A DNA stretch of 6,863 nt from PVC group bacterium (GTDB taxonomy: Bacteria; Verrucomicrobiota; Kiritimatiellia; SS1-B-03-39; UBA6053), in contig PXDP01000250.1 in NCBI GenBank assembly GCA_003565035.1, forward strand, positions 1-6,863. The letters are read 5' to 3'. The position numbers were made by a program, and so were the translations under genes. Positions 1 through 6,363 of the stretch are shown here, one piece after another; within the stretch, counting starts at the first letter, position 1, and each line of letters begins with the position of its first letter. The notes below the pieces were generated by a model. The model worked only from the letters and a program-made list of their open reading frames with translations, was not told the DNA's origin and did no database searches.

Positions 1-70
1 ATAGGAATCAGGCATTCCGTCACTCTACGCAAACCCGCGCCGGATGCAAACCTAAGCCATTGAATTTTTC
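1..70. other. Non-coding left edge, downstream of yifB
   Basis: These 70 bases follow the yifB stop codon in the sense of that gene. I see no coding segment. The only structure is a small inverted repeat, GGAAT at 4-8 and ATTCC at 14-18 around a five-base loop. No T-run follows it within the window, so I do not call a terminator. The neighbour to the left is outside the window. Confidence 0.4.
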
Positions 71-1693
71 TTACCGATGCCCCTGCCGGTCCAGGCTTCG
101 GTACTGGATCGCCTCCGCCAAATGATTGGCCTGTATCCCCTCCACTTCCTCCAAATCCGCGAGCGTCCTCGCCACTTTCAGAATCCGGTCGTACGCCCGC
201 GCACTCAAATTCATATCATCCATCGCCATCCGCAGCATCTGATGACACTCCGCATCCAGCCGACAATGTGCATTCAGCTCCCGAGTCCCCATCCCGGAAT
301 TGCTGTGCACCCGCGGATTGTCCGCAAAGCGTCGCTGCTGAATCAGGCGCGCCCGCAACACCCGCTCCCGAATCGCGGCCGACGGCTCACCCGGCTGCAG
401 AGAGGTCAGTTCCTCGTAGCGCACCGAGGGCACATCAATCTGAATATCAATCCGGTCCAGCAAAGGACCGCTCACCCGGGCCCGATACCGCTGAATCTGT
501 GTCGGCGTGCAGTCACAGCGCTGCTTCGGATCCCCATAATACCCGCAGGGACAGGGGTTCATGGCGGCAACGAGCATAAACCGGCACGGAAACGTCAAAC
601 TTGAAGCCGCCCGGCTGATCGTCACCTGACCATCCTCCAGCGGCTGACGCATCACTTCCAGCACATTCCGCGCAAATTCCGGCAACTCATCCAAAAAAAG
701 CACCCCGTGATGCGCCAGACTCACCTCCCCCGGCATCGGATGCGTTCCTCCGCCAAGCAGCCCGGCGTCCGATACCGTGTGATGTGGAGATCGAAAAGCC
801 CGTTGAGCCACCAGTGCCTGATGCGCCGGCAGGGTTCCGGCAATGGAATGAATTTTTGTCGCCTCCAGCGCCTCCGAAAGGGTCATCGGCGGCAGAATCG
901 AAGGAATCCGCTTGGCGATCATGGATTTTCCGGTTCCGGGACTTCCCATCATCAGGAGATTATGCCCGCCGGCCACCGCCACCTCCAGGGCGCGCCGTGC
1001 GCTTTCCTGACCTTTCACCTCCTCAAAATCGAAGGGATAGTGCGAATGCTGTTCAAAAAGCTCCTCCAGATCCACCCGCAGCGGCGGCAGCGAAATTTCT
1101 CCCTGCAGAAAATCCACCACTTCCCGCAAATGCGAAACCGGAAACACATCCAGGCCCTCAACCACGGCCGCCTCCTCCCCGTTCTCATACGGAACAAAAA
1201 GCCGGCGCACCCCCATCTCCCTCGCCCGCAGTGCAATCGGCAGAATGCCCCGCACCCGGCGCAGATTTCCCGAAAGCGCAAGCTCCCCCACCGCCATGCA
1301 GTCCATCAGTGCATCTGCATCGAGCTGATCCGTCGCGCACAGCGTGGCCAGGGCAATCGGTAAATCAAAACTCGGGCCCTCTTTGCGAAGATTCGCTGGC
1401 GCCAGGTTGATGAGCCATCTTTTGTCCAAAGGCGGGAACATGGAACTGTTTTTAATCGCGGTGGTCACCCGGTCCACGCTTTCCCGCACCGCCGTATCCG
1501 GCAGGCCCACAATCCCCGGCTTGAAGGTGTCATCCCCGGATGGACTGATATTCACTTCGATTTCCACCGGCAGGGCCTCCACGCCCACCACCGCCGCCGA
1601 GTGCATCCGGGCCAAATGCGACAACGCACCCTCGGAAATGAGATCATCCGCCTCGTCATCAAAATCAAACAAATTGTCCGTACGCTGAATCAT
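71..1693 (-). CDS. yifB: YifB/ComM-family AAA+ ATPase (magnesium chelatase subunit I-like)
   Basis: 540-residue cytoplasmic ATPase of the YifB/ComM family. ComM of Vibrio is a hexameric helicase that drives branch migration when transforming DNA is integrated; in other bacteria the role is less clear. Seen in the protein: an N-terminal Lon-protease-like fold domain (about residues 30-125, with GIVGLPDTAVRES); the family signature FRSPHHTVSDAGLLGGG (300-316); Walker A GSPGTGKS (250-257); Walker B VLFLDE (331-336); four cysteines at 381, 383, 393 and 395 in the CPCG...CDC segment usual for the family; SGPLLDRID (408-416); and a C-terminal Mg-chelatase domain (about 463-536). Length is slightly above the usual 500-510. 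I chose ATG at 1693, preceded by AAGAGGGG. ATG at 1753 has no ribosome site. TTG at 1624, with GAGG five bases upstream, would give an N-terminus closer to the family norm. The gene follows rodA across a palindrome-bearing gap. Confidence 0.93.
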   Translation of the reverse strand: MIQRTDNLFDFDDEADDLISEGALSHLARMHSAAVVGVEALPVEIEVNISPSGDDTFKPGIVGLPDTAVRESVDRVTTAIKNSSMFPPLDKRWLINLAPANLRKEGPSFDLPIALATLCATDQLDADALMDCMAVGELALSGNLRRVRGILPIALRAREMGVRRLFVPYENGEEAAVVEGLDVFPVSHLREVVDFLQGEISLPPLRVDLEELFEQHSHYPFDFEEVKGQESARRALEVAVAGGHNLLMMGSPGTGKSMIAKRIPSILPPMTLSEALEATKIHSIAGTLPAHQALVAQRAFRSPHHTVSDAGLLGGGTHPMPGEVSLAHHGVLFLDELPEFARNVLEVMRQPLEDGQVTISRAASSLTFPCRFMLVAAMNPCPCGYYGDPKQRCDCTPTQIQRYRARVSGPLLDRIDIQIDVPSVRYEELTSLQPGEPSAAIRERVLRARLIQQRRFADNPRVHSNSGMGTRELNAHCRLDAECHQMLRMAMDDMNLSARAYDRILKVARTLADLEEVEGIQANHLAEAIQYRSLDRQGHR

Positions 1694-1780
1694 ACCCCTC
1701 TTTTTGTATGGTCCCCCGTGAGAGCGCAAGCCCAAAATGGTTCTGATGTTCATTATTCTGCCAGATTTTGCGTCCCCTCT

Positions 1781-1944
1781 ACCTGAATCCGTGAGATATT
1801 TGCAAAGAAGGCGTGTAAGATCATGGAGCGAAAGGGATTGCCGGGAACCGTGGCATACCCTTGCGGTCTGTTGAGTGTTCCCGGCTATTCCTTGCAGCCC
1901 ATGAGATTGCGCGGATTCAAAGCAAAGATCTCACGGATTCAGGT
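1781..1944. repeat. 164-bp imperfect palindrome (MITE/REP-like fold-back element)
   Basis: One symmetry axis at about 1862/1863 relates the whole segment: each base i faces base 3725-i. The outermost 17 bases are perfect (ACCTGAATCCGTGAGAT at 1781-1797 against 1928-1944). Allowing one mismatch, the arms reach 23 bp (1781-1803 and 1922-1944). Further in, in the same register, TCATGG at 1821-1826 pairs with 1899-1904, and 1832-1848 pairs with 1877-1893 at 15 of 17 positions, including a perfect nine-base GCCGGGAAC. About two thirds of all 82 pairs match by hand count. The central loop is about 28 bases. It contains no obvious gene. The right end is five bases from the rodA stop codon. The bases CT flank both ends and could be a two-base target duplication or chance. 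The form suits a non-autonomous mobile repeat or a large structured RNA; which one is not decidable here. Confidence 0.85.
1904..1941. repeat. Tandem 16-bp motif pair inside the right arm of the palindrome
   Basis: Two copies of a motif lie 22 bases apart, start to start: AGATTGCGCGGATTCA (1904-1919) and AGATCTCACGGATTCA (1926-1941). They agree at 13 of 16 positions and share the core CGGATTCA. The outer copy is part of the near-perfect terminal arm. The mirror of the inner copy in the left arm (about 1806-1821) is much less well kept. A spacing near two helical turns would put both copies on one face of the DNA, as for a protein-binding pair, but that is inference. Confidence 0.55.
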
Positions 1945-1949
1945 CTAAT

Positions 1950-3302
1950 TTATTTCTGGTCAGAAAGTGCCAGCAACAGCCCAAAATGAAGGCTGGTGAC
2001 CCAATAGCTGCTCCCCCCCTGACTGATATAAGGCAGGGGGATCCCGGTAATGGGAAGCAGATTCACTACCCCGCCAATATTCACCAGAGTCTGCACAGCA
2101 AGGGAAGCCACCAATCCGGCACCCAGTAACCTGGAAAACGTTTCCTCCTGTCGGCGGGTAATGCGGATCCCGCTGCTGAAAATCCGGGCGAAGAGCAATA
2201 GAAGCAGGACAGACCCGACAAACCCGGCATCTTCTGCATAAACCGCATAGACAAAATCCGAGCTGGCGATGGGCAGGCGCTCCGGACGTCCCGCGCCCAG
2301 CCCCATGCCCATTAAACCGCCCGCATACATGCCGGTCAGCCCCTGAAGCACCTGCCATCCGGATCCGGTGGGATCAGAAAAAGGATCCAGAAACGCCTCA
2401 AACCGCCGGGCACCATGGGCAAAGTAGCGAAGAATCCCCCACACGCCACCTGCTGCAGCCGCCAGTGCGACCACTCCCCATGAGAGGCGCCGGGTGGCAC
2501 AGATCAGCATCACCAATGCAGTCAAACTGAGCAGCAGAAACAATCCAAAATCGCGGTGAAGCACCAGCATCCCTCCCAGACTGCCCCAAATTACCAGAAG
2601 CAGCAACGCATCCGCCAGCGGCGGACGAAGAACCCCGCGCCCTTCCCATCCGGCATCCGTCCGACTGAAAAAGCCGGCCAGGCCAACCACCGCAAAGAGT
2701 TTCAGGATTTCAGTGGGCGTCATCCCTCCCGGAGCATACAGGCCGCCGCGGTAGCGCGAGCCCAGCGCCAGCATCCCCGCCGCAAGTCCAAGCATCAGCA
2801 GCAAAGACAGGCCCCAAAACGGGCGCAGCTGACGGACCCGCTCCCGGCGGAAGCAAAACCAGGCCCCGAACAACAGAGCGAACCCCGCCGGCTGAATCAG
2901 AACGTTCATATCCCTGACACCCGGAGACATACCGCTCATACGACTCCGGACCACCACGCCCAAGCCACTCAAAAGAAAAATACCCGCCAACAAAACACCC
3001 GAACCTCGCCAGCGGGCCAGCTTCAGGCCGACAGCCACCACACCCGAGGAGATCAACCAGAGCAGATAGGGCCAGAGGTCCATCAACATCAGAGCCCGCC
3101 CCTCACCCGATCGTGCACTGAGCACTAAAAGCTGCGCCACCGTCACCAGCCCCACAATCCCAAAAAAGAAGAAAACCGGCCTTGAAGTCTCCCCCGCCCC
3201 GGCCCGGGACGCCTCCCCCTCTCTTTTCGTTTTTTTGGAACGGGCCGGGCGTGACGTTGCGGATCGGTTCTTTTTCTTCACGGAACTCACGGAACCAGCC
3301 AT
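1950..3302 (-). CDS. rodA: RodA/FtsW-type SEDS peptidoglycan glycosyltransferase
   Basis: Polytopic inner-membrane protein of the SEDS family (450 residues), which polymerises lipid II into glycan strands with a partner class B PBP. The PBP is encoded directly upstream. Seen: a basic cytoplasmic N-terminus (about 9-28, rich in Lys/Arg), then ten or more hydrophobic segments beginning near residue 43. Family motifs in order: TPTEILKLF (195-203, aligning with the usual QPSE), HRDFG (249-253, usual QPDLG), FLDPFSDPTGSGWQ (304-317), SSDFVYAVYAEDAGFVG (347-363, containing the Asp of the conserved DFIFA segment thought to be catalytic) and PITGIPLPYISQGGSS (417-432). The ATG at 3302 follows AGGAAGG closely and overlaps the PBP gene by 16 nt. 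GTG at 3290 is an alternative that overlaps the PBP stop as GTGA and has the same purine tract 12 bases upstream. RodA is favoured over FtsW because of the PBP partner; the assignment within SEDS is moderate. Confidence 0.9.
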   Translation of the reverse strand: MAGSVSSVKKKNRSATSRPARSKKTKREGEASRAGAGETSRPVFFFFGIVGLVTVAQLLVLSARSGEGRALMLMDLWPYLLWLISSGVVAVGLKLARWRGSGVLLAGIFLLSGLGVVVRSRMSGMSPGVRDMNVLIQPAGFALLFGAWFCFRRERVRQLRPFWGLSLLLMLGLAAGMLALGSRYRGGLYAPGGMTPTEILKLFAVVGLAGFFSRTDAGWEGRGVLRPPLADALLLLVIWGSLGGMLVLHRDFGLFLLLSLTALVMLICATRRLSWGVVALAAAAGGVWGILRYFAHGARRFEAFLDPFSDPTGSGWQVLQGLTGMYAGGLMGMGLGAGRPERLPIASSDFVYAVYAEDAGFVGSVLLLLLFARIFSSGIRITRRQEETFSRLLGAGLVASLAVQTLVNIGGVVNLLPITGIPLPYISQGGSSYWVTSLHFGLLLALSDQK

Positions 3303-4921
3303 CCTTCCTGAACCGCGGTCTGGAGCATCTGACGAACCAAGGGCACCGCCGCCCGTGAACCGTAGCCCCCGTGTTCCACAATCACCGCAAAAGCCCACAT
3401 CGGATCTTCCGAAGGGGCAAACCCGGTGAACCAGCTGTGACTTTCCCGTCCTGCACCCGTCTGAGCCGTACCGGTTTTGCCGGCAACTGTAATGTCCGGA
3501 ATCTGCGCACCGCGTCCAGTGCCCTCGGTGACCGCCCGGCGCATCATCCATCGCAGCGCGGCGGCATGCTCCTCACTGCAGAGTCGTCGCCCGGTACGCA
3601 CCGGCTGCGCAAGGTCTATTCTGGGAAAGACCGTCTCGCCCCCCCGGGCCAGTGCTGCGGTCAGCATCGCAATCTGCATCGGGCTCACCAGTAAATCCCC
3701 CTGGCCAATGCTGAACTGGGCGATCCCGTAAGGCCTATCATCGGATAAAGCACCGAGCCGGGCCGGGCCCTGTGTCAGCGTCGCCTCCGGCCGTTCCGAA
3801 AGCGTAAACCGGCTCAGCATGCCCACCGCATCCATCGCATCTGTCAGCGCCTCCGCGCCGGTTTGGATCCCCAACTGCGCAAAAAAAACGTTGGAGGATT
3901 TCGCCAGGGCCTCGGCAAGTCCAATCCGTCCATGCCCCCGCCATTCTCGTCCGGCCCTGCGGGCGATGTAATAATCGTGATCCCGGATCCGGGGGTTGGC
4001 AGGTGAGGTGGTGAATCCGTCTGCAGGCGTGTCCAGTGTGCCCGTAAACCCCTCATTCAACGCCGCCGCCGCAACCAGAATTTTAAACACCGATCCGGGC
4101 GGATACAAACCAGCCAGTGACCGGTTCAGCAGCGGAGAGCCCTCGGCCTGCCCCGAAAACAGGCGGGGGGGCAGACGGTTCGGATCAAACTCCGGACGAC
4201 TGACCAGCGCCAGGATGTCGCCGGTGCGCACATCCAGAAACACCACCGCACCACGCTGCCCCTCCAGCAGCGTATGGGCCAAAAGCTGAAGATCCACATC
4301 CAGAGTACTGGTCAATGGCGGGCCCTCGGTATGCCCTTCACGGTCAAGCAGAGCCGCACCAAAATGAGCCAGATCCTCCCGGGTGCGCAGACTGCCCCGC
4401 ATCAGCCGATTTCGTCCGGCAGATTCCACACCGGTCATTCCGTAAAGAGGATGATTGTACCCAATGACATGAGAAAACACCGGACCGTAAGGGTAAATCC
4501 TCCGGATTCCCCCTTCTGTCACCCGGCTCCCCGCCAGGGTACGGCCCTTCCGGTCAGTAATACGCCCCGCCCGGAAGCGGTGTGCGGGGTTGAATTCGCG
4601 GCGGTCATAGCGCTGCATAAAGGCCAGAAAACGCTCATTACGCTGTCCCATCAGCTGCCAGTCGGCCTGGCGCACTGCCAGCACGCAAAGAAAAACACCG
4701 CCAAAAAGCGAAAGAACCGACGGCCAATACGCCTTCGCGGGAACCATGGCCTCCCGGCGCATCTGGCGTCCAAAGCGGAACAGCAATCCGGCAAATCCTG
4801 CGTGAAAAAGCAGGCGCAACAGCATGCCGACCCTGGGCCAGAGCGGATGGGCCAGAAGCAGTTCGAGGGAATCCAGAGAGGGGTTGGGCAGGTCGGGCAT
4901 CGGTAGAGAAAGCGGAAACAA
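3287..4921 (-). CDS. pbpA: Class B penicillin-binding protein, PBP2/PbpA type transpeptidase
   Basis: D,D-transpeptidase (544 residues) that cross-links peptidoglycan in the periplasm, working with the SEDS protein encoded next. The three penicillin-binding motifs are intact: SVFK (277-280, in YPPGSVFK; Ser277 the acyl-enzyme nucleophile), SSN (342-344) and KTG (482-484). Before them come GRITDRKGRTLA (119-130), IYPYGPVFSHVIGY (142-155) and STLDVDLQLLA (205-215), the usual entry into the catalytic domain. The non-catalytic part is short: about a dozen residues separate DRKGRTLA from the YP...HVIGY segment, where E. coli PBP2 (633 residues) has roughly a hundred more. This compact plan resembles actinobacterial PbpA. 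Two hydrophobic stretches precede the domain (about 31-50 and 67-84); class B PBPs usually have one. The start is TTG at 4921, supported by AAGGAAG eight bases upstream. The in-frame ATG at 4900 lacks a ribosome site. Confidence 0.92.
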   Translation of the reverse strand: MFPLSLPMPDLPNPSLDSLELLLAHPLWPRVGMLLRLLFHAGFAGLLFRFGRQMRREAMVPAKAYWPSVLSLFGGVFLCVLAVRQADWQLMGQRNERFLAFMQRYDRREFNPAHRFRAGRITDRKGRTLAGSRVTEGGIRRIYPYGPVFSHVIGYNHPLYGMTGVESAGRNRLMRGSLRTREDLAHFGAALLDREGHTEGPPLTSTLDVDLQLLAHTLLEGQRGAVVFLDVRTGDILALVSRPEFDPNRLPPRLFSGQAEGSPLLNRSLAGLYPPGSVFKILVAAAALNEGFTGTLDTPADGFTTSPANPRIRDHDYYIARRAGREWRGHGRIGLAEALAKSSNVFFAQLGIQTGAEALTDAMDAVGMLSRFTLSERPEATLTQGPARLGALSDDRPYGIAQFSIGQGDLLVSPMQIAMLTAALARGGETVFPRIDLAQPVRTGRRLCSEEHAAALRWMMRRAVTEGTGRGAQIPDITVAGKTGTAQTGAGRESHSWFTGFAPSEDPMWAFAVIVEHGGYGSRAAVPLVRQMLQTAVQEGWLVP

Positions 4922-5028
4922 ACGAAAGTCTTCCTTGACCGAAAGGAATTAAATCGACAAGTGTTTTCGCTCATTGGCATTCTGCCCGCAATTTCAATTC
5001 ATCCCACCACCCTCTTCTGGAGAACCCT
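4922..5028. promoter_or_regulatory. Divergent intergenic region between pbpA and fabA
   Basis: These 107 bases separate two genes read away from each other, so promoters for both the cell-wall pair and the fabA-mnmD pair are expected here or in the coding edges. I could not identify a convincing -35/-10 pair in either direction. TTGGCA at 4974-4979 is -35-like for the plus strand but lacks a good -10. A short hyphenated palindrome, GGCA-TTC-TGCC (4976-4986), sits mid-region and could be an operator half-site pair; the evidence is weak. Confidence 0.45.
4930..4936 (-). promoter_or_regulatory. Ribosome-binding site for pbpA (decides the TTG start)
   Basis: Read on the minus strand, AAGGAAG lies eight bases before TTG at 4921. 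No comparable purine tract precedes the first in-frame ATG at 4900, whose upstream stretch is pyrimidine-rich. This is why the TTG is taken as the start. Confidence 0.65.
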
Positions 5029-5553
5029 ATGGCTTTAGACGGCACCAAAAATTCGTACGGAAAAGAAGACATGCTCCGCGCCGGCCGCGGCGAGCTGTTT
5101 CTTCCTGATTCCGCAAAACTTCCGCTCCCCAATATGCTCATGGCCGACCGCGTCGTGGAAATCAATGAAACCGGCGGCCGCTACGGCAAAGGCGAAGTCA
5201 TCGCCGAGCTGGACATCCATCCGGACCTGTGGTTCTTTAAATGCCATTTCCAGGACGATCCGGTTATGCCCGGCTGTCTGGGTCTGGATGCCACCTGGCA
5301 ATTCACAGGCTTCTTTCTCGCCTGGCAGGGCCACACCGGCCGCGGGCGGGCCCTGGGAGTTGACGAGGTTAAATTCGTCGGCCAGGTATTGCCCACCAAT
5401 AAAGTGGTTCGCTATCATGTGCATATCAAGCGGGTCATCAACCGCAAACTGGTCATGGCGATTTCCGACGGACAGGTCTTTGTGGATGACCGTGAAATCT
5501 ACACCATGAATTCTATGCGCGTGGGGATCTTCAAATCAACGGATGACTTCTGA
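5029..5553 (+). CDS. fabA: 3-hydroxydecanoyl-[acyl-carrier-protein] dehydratase/isomerase FabA
   Basis: Cytoplasmic hot-dog-fold enzyme of type II fatty acid synthesis. FabA dehydrates 3-hydroxydecanoyl-ACP and isomerises trans-2- to cis-3-decenoyl-ACP, the branch point to unsaturated fatty acids. The 174-residue protein matches my recollection of E. coli FabA (172 residues) almost end to end: RGELF (20-24), LPLPNMLMADRVV (31-43), ELDIHPDLWFFKCHF (60-74), DPVMPGCLGLDATWQ (77-91), RALGVDEVKF (107-116) and GQVLPT (118-123). The catalytic pair is His73 and Asp87, with the spacing seen in E. coli. Length and the PGCLGLDA(M/T)WQ signature separate it from the shorter FabZ. The ATG at 5029 has GGAGA five bases upstream. 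No fabB, the usual partner, is in the window. The stop codon lies inside the start of mnmD, so the two are probably co-transcribed. Confidence 0.97.
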   Translation: MALDGTKNSYGKEDMLRAGRGELFLPDSAKLPLPNMLMADRVVEINETGGRYGKGEVIAELDIHPDLWFFKCHFQDDPVMPGCLGLDATWQFTGFFLAWQGHTGRGRALGVDEVKFVGQVLPTNKVVRYHVHIKRVINRKLVMAISDGQVFVDDREIYTMNSMRVGIFKSTDDF

Positions 5554-6340
5554 GCCGATCCCCATCCAATCCATTGTCACAGATGACGGCAGTCTGACCT
5601 GCCGTCATCCTGTTTACGGGGAACCTTATCACGCGCTTCAAGGTGCCCGCACCGAGGCCGAAAGTAAATTCATCCTCCCCTCCCGGCTCGCAGAGCGCCT
5701 GCGGCAAGGACCGCTCCGCCTGCTGGATGTCGGATTTGGCCTGGGAGTCAACTGCCGTGCCGCCGCACAAACCGCCCGCCAAACCGGTGGACATGTTCTC
5801 AGCGTCGATACCGTCGAAGCAGACCCGGATGCCTGGCTGCGGGCGCGGACACTCTACCCCGAATGCCGTCTAACCCGCGAACTGACAGAGACCGGCCGGT
5901 ATCAGGACCACTTTGTCCAGGTCACACGTCACGACGGCGATCTCCGTCAGGGACTCACCCATATAGAAGGCCCCTGGGATGTGGTTTTTCATGATCCTTT
6001 CAGCCCGCTGAAGAATACGGAATGCTGGACGCTTGATCTCTTCCGCCTGTTTTTCCAAAAATTGAGTCCGGACGGTCTGCTGCTCACCTATTCCGAATCC
6101 GCAGCTGTGCGGGCAGGACTTTTGCAGGCCGGATTCCTCATCGGCACCAGTCCGGCGGTCCCCCCACACCGCGGCGGGACGCTCGCGGCACGCGCTGCCC
6201 ACCAGCTCACACATCCTCTTGATCCCTCCCCCTTTCAGATTTTCCCTAAAAACGTACCCTTCCGGGATCAGGCCCTCGCCGACAGCGGTCACAGCATCCG
6301 CGCCCGGCGCGAAGCCTCCGTCCGGTCTGCTGTGCAATAA
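5543..6340 (+). CDS. mnmD: Stand-alone MnmD: tRNA (mnm5s2U34) methyltransferase
   Basis: Cytoplasmic SAM-dependent methyltransferase of the MnmC N-domain family (Methyltransf_30/DUF752). It finishes the wobble modification by methylating the nm5 group on U34 of certain tRNAs. Seen in 265 residues: the entry segment GEPYHALQGARTEAESKF (26-43); the SAM-binding glycine loop LLDVGFGLGVN (60-70); an acidic end of the next strand (VDTVEAD, 88-94); the family signature HDPFSPLKNTECWT (150-163), with Asp151 in the DAFSP position; LLTYSESAAVRAGLLQAGF (180-198); GGTLAAR (211-217); and a tail with VPFRD (238-242). The FAD-dependent oxidase domain fused to it in E. coli MnmC is absent, as in B. subtilis and Aquifex stand-alone forms. 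The ATG at 5543 overlaps the fabA stop by 11 nt and has no strong ribosome site of its own, so translational coupling is likely. No terminator is visible after it. Confidence 0.9.
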   Translation: MTSEPIPIQSIVTDDGSLTCRHPVYGEPYHALQGARTEAESKFILPSRLAERLRQGPLRLLDVGFGLGVNCRAAAQTARQTGGHVLSVDTVEADPDAWLRARTLYPECRLTRELTETGRYQDHFVQVTRHDGDLRQGLTHIEGPWDVVFHDPFSPLKNTECWTLDLFRLFFQKLSPDGLLLTYSESAAVRAGLLQAGFLIGTSPAVPPHRGGTLAARAAHQLTHPLDPSPFQIFPKNVPFRDQALADSGHSIRARREASVRSAVQ

Positions 6341-6363
6341 TACGCCTAAATACCTTCAATCAC

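Larger units (their letters stand above)
1694..1949. other. Intergenic gap between rodA and yifB
   Basis: This 256-base gap lies between two minus-strand genes and contrasts with the overlapping genes elsewhere in the window. Most of it (1781-1944) is one long palindrome, described separately. The remaining 87 bases next to yifB (1694-1780) hold the yifB ribosome-binding region. I could not find a convincing -35/-10 pair there on the minus strand, so yifB may be read through from rodA or use a promoter I cannot recognise. Confidence 0.6.

Noticed and set aside
4..18. Small hairpin GGAAT/ATTCC as the yifB terminator
   Set aside because: The stem is only five pairs, AT-containing, and has no following T-run inside the window.
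707..1410. Long plus-strand open frames (218 and 208 codons) opposite yifB
   Set aside because: They lie wholly antisense to a clear YifB gene. Their translations are low-complexity Pro/Arg/His-rich with no family motif, as expected from shadow frames in GC-rich DNA.
1781..1944. Palindrome read as an intrinsic terminator for rodA
   Set aside because: It is far too long, has a loop of about 28 bases, and is followed on the minus strand by AGAGGGGACG rather than a T-run.
2556..3128. A 190-codon plus-strand open frame opposite rodA
   Set aside because: Its composition is dominated by Gln, Arg, His and Pro, the mirror of membrane-protein codons; no supporting start signal or motif.
3235..3429. 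Poly-A/T region at the pbpA-rodA junction as a programmed frameshift site
   Set aside because: The A7 tract on the coding strand is not in slippery X-XXY-YYZ phase, and the upstream gene ends normally with a separate start for rodA.
4274..4906. A 210-codon plus-strand open frame opposite pbpA
   Set aside because: It is antisense to a PBP with all catalytic motifs intact, and its own translation shows no recognisable domain.
4974..5002. A fabA promoter with TTGGCA as -35
   Set aside because: At 17-base spacing the -10 would be ATTCAT, a poor match, and no nearby offset is better.
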